Assembly: GCA_019694165.1 (NCBI GenBank)
Contig: JAIBCL010000010.1
Coordinates: forward strand, 1-64,000
Reading direction: 5' to 3'
DNA: 64,000 nt
From: Verrucomicrobiaceae bacterium
Lineage (GTDB): Bacteria; Verrucomicrobiota; Verrucomicrobiia; Verrucomicrobiales; Verrucomicrobiaceae
Below the pieces are notes generated by a model. The model ran no database searches. It had not been told where the DNA came from and saw only the letters and a list, made by a program, of their open reading frames with translations. Of the stretch, positions 63,760 to 64,000 are shown one piece after another. The position numbers and the translations under genes are program-made. The number at the start of each line of letters is the position of its first letter. Within the stretch, counting starts at the first letter, position 1.

Positions 63760-64000
63760 AGACGTGGGATGCTCTCTCATCCCACGTTTCACATTCCACC
63801 CCTTCCACACGGGAGCCCGGATGACGGATACGCTCGACGTTGCAAAAGAAAGTTCTTTCTTGATGCGCGGGCGGAGCACGAAACCGGAGACTGTCAGGGC
63901 CTTGCGGGAACTGGTGAGACAGACGCAACAGATGGAACGGACGAGACGGGCTGCTCGGCGGCTCCGTTGAATTGAATCGCTGCAATTTTCTCCGCCATGT

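Larger units (their letters stand above)
61207..64000 (-). mobile_element. IS66-family insertion sequence, right end outside the window
   Basis: Begins with a gtaagcgtcac terminus 21 bases before the tnpC stop (61228). Gene order on the minus strand is tnpA (63370-63759), tnpB (63021-63376) and tnpC (61228-62938), standard for this family. tnpB has a homopolymer frameshift and tnpC a 64-base insertion, so this copy is unlikely to transpose by itself. The right terminal repeat and the 8-bp target duplication expected of IS66 cannot be seen. Confidence 0.85.

Noticed and set aside
63820..63970. 49-residue plus-strand frame at the window end
   Set aside because: Arg-rich, no recognised domain, and within the untranslated end of the IS66 element; too short and close to the edge to support.
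1..64000. CRISPR array or prophage
   Set aside because: No regularly spaced direct repeats of 25-40 bases and no cas or phage structural genes were seen.

Overview
The window is high-GC DNA that reads like a chromosome segment of the Verrucomicrobiota (Prosthecobacter/Verrucomicrobiales-like). The inference rests on gene content: a secreted cytochrome-c/DUF1549/DUF1553 protein, Tat-exported Gfo/Idh/MocA oxidoreductase, neutral-ceramidase-family and AXE1-like esterase genes, a DUF6941-like protein, free-standing four-helix-bundle (23S-IVS type) and IS66 genes. No rRNA or other taxonomic marker is present, so the phylum is a judgement, not a demonstration.

Layout. 1-5.4 kb: 3' end of a molybdopterin formate dehydrogenase, a 46-residue membrane peptide, a GIY-YIG protein, a metallophosphoesterase, an amidohydrolase, RsgA and a SAM methyltransferase. 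5.6-10.7 kb: a xylose-type ABC import operon (xylF, xylG, xylH and a CBM9-like protein), interrupted between xylG and xylH by a four-helix-bundle gene bounded by 40-bp inverted repeats. 10.9-25.0 kb: housekeeping genes (TPR protein, lytic-transglycosylase/L,D-transpeptidase fusion, uvrA, hemB, PBP2, a DUF6941-like protein, an ACT protein, fmt, a nucleotide kinase, a GT9 glycosyltransferase). 25.1-41.5 kb: a block of mostly exported catabolic enzymes: AXE1-like esterases, M14 carboxypeptidase, two propeller-like paralogues, two ceramidase-family paralogues, Abhydrolase_10 protein, Gfo/Idh/MocA oxidoreductase, GNAT and a DUF1549/DUF1553 cytochrome. 41.7-53.3 kb: squalene synthase family protein, PHP phosphatase with a histone-H1-like tail, tRNA-Thr(CGT), an HTTM-like membrane pair, a serine hydrolase, an ABC-ATPase/E1-like pair bracketed by 150-bp direct repeats, a HAD phosphatase, GT4 and a cystathionine gamma-synthase-like enzyme.

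53.5-64 kb is a mobile, decaying region: a frameshifted tandem-TIR gene, a headless gene fragment, a perfect 22-bp inverted repeat, two diverged copies of one gene's 3' end flanking a 5.2-kb AT-rich gene for a 1726-residue secreted subtilase, then an IS66 element whose tnpB and tnpC are both broken and whose right end lies beyond the window.

The recurring theme is small palindromic or repeat-bounded DNA inserted next to, between or inside genes: in the xyl operon, in frame inside uvrA, around the ABC/E1 pair, between 29363-30133 and 30226-31665, and inside tnpC. No CRISPR array or complete phage was seen.
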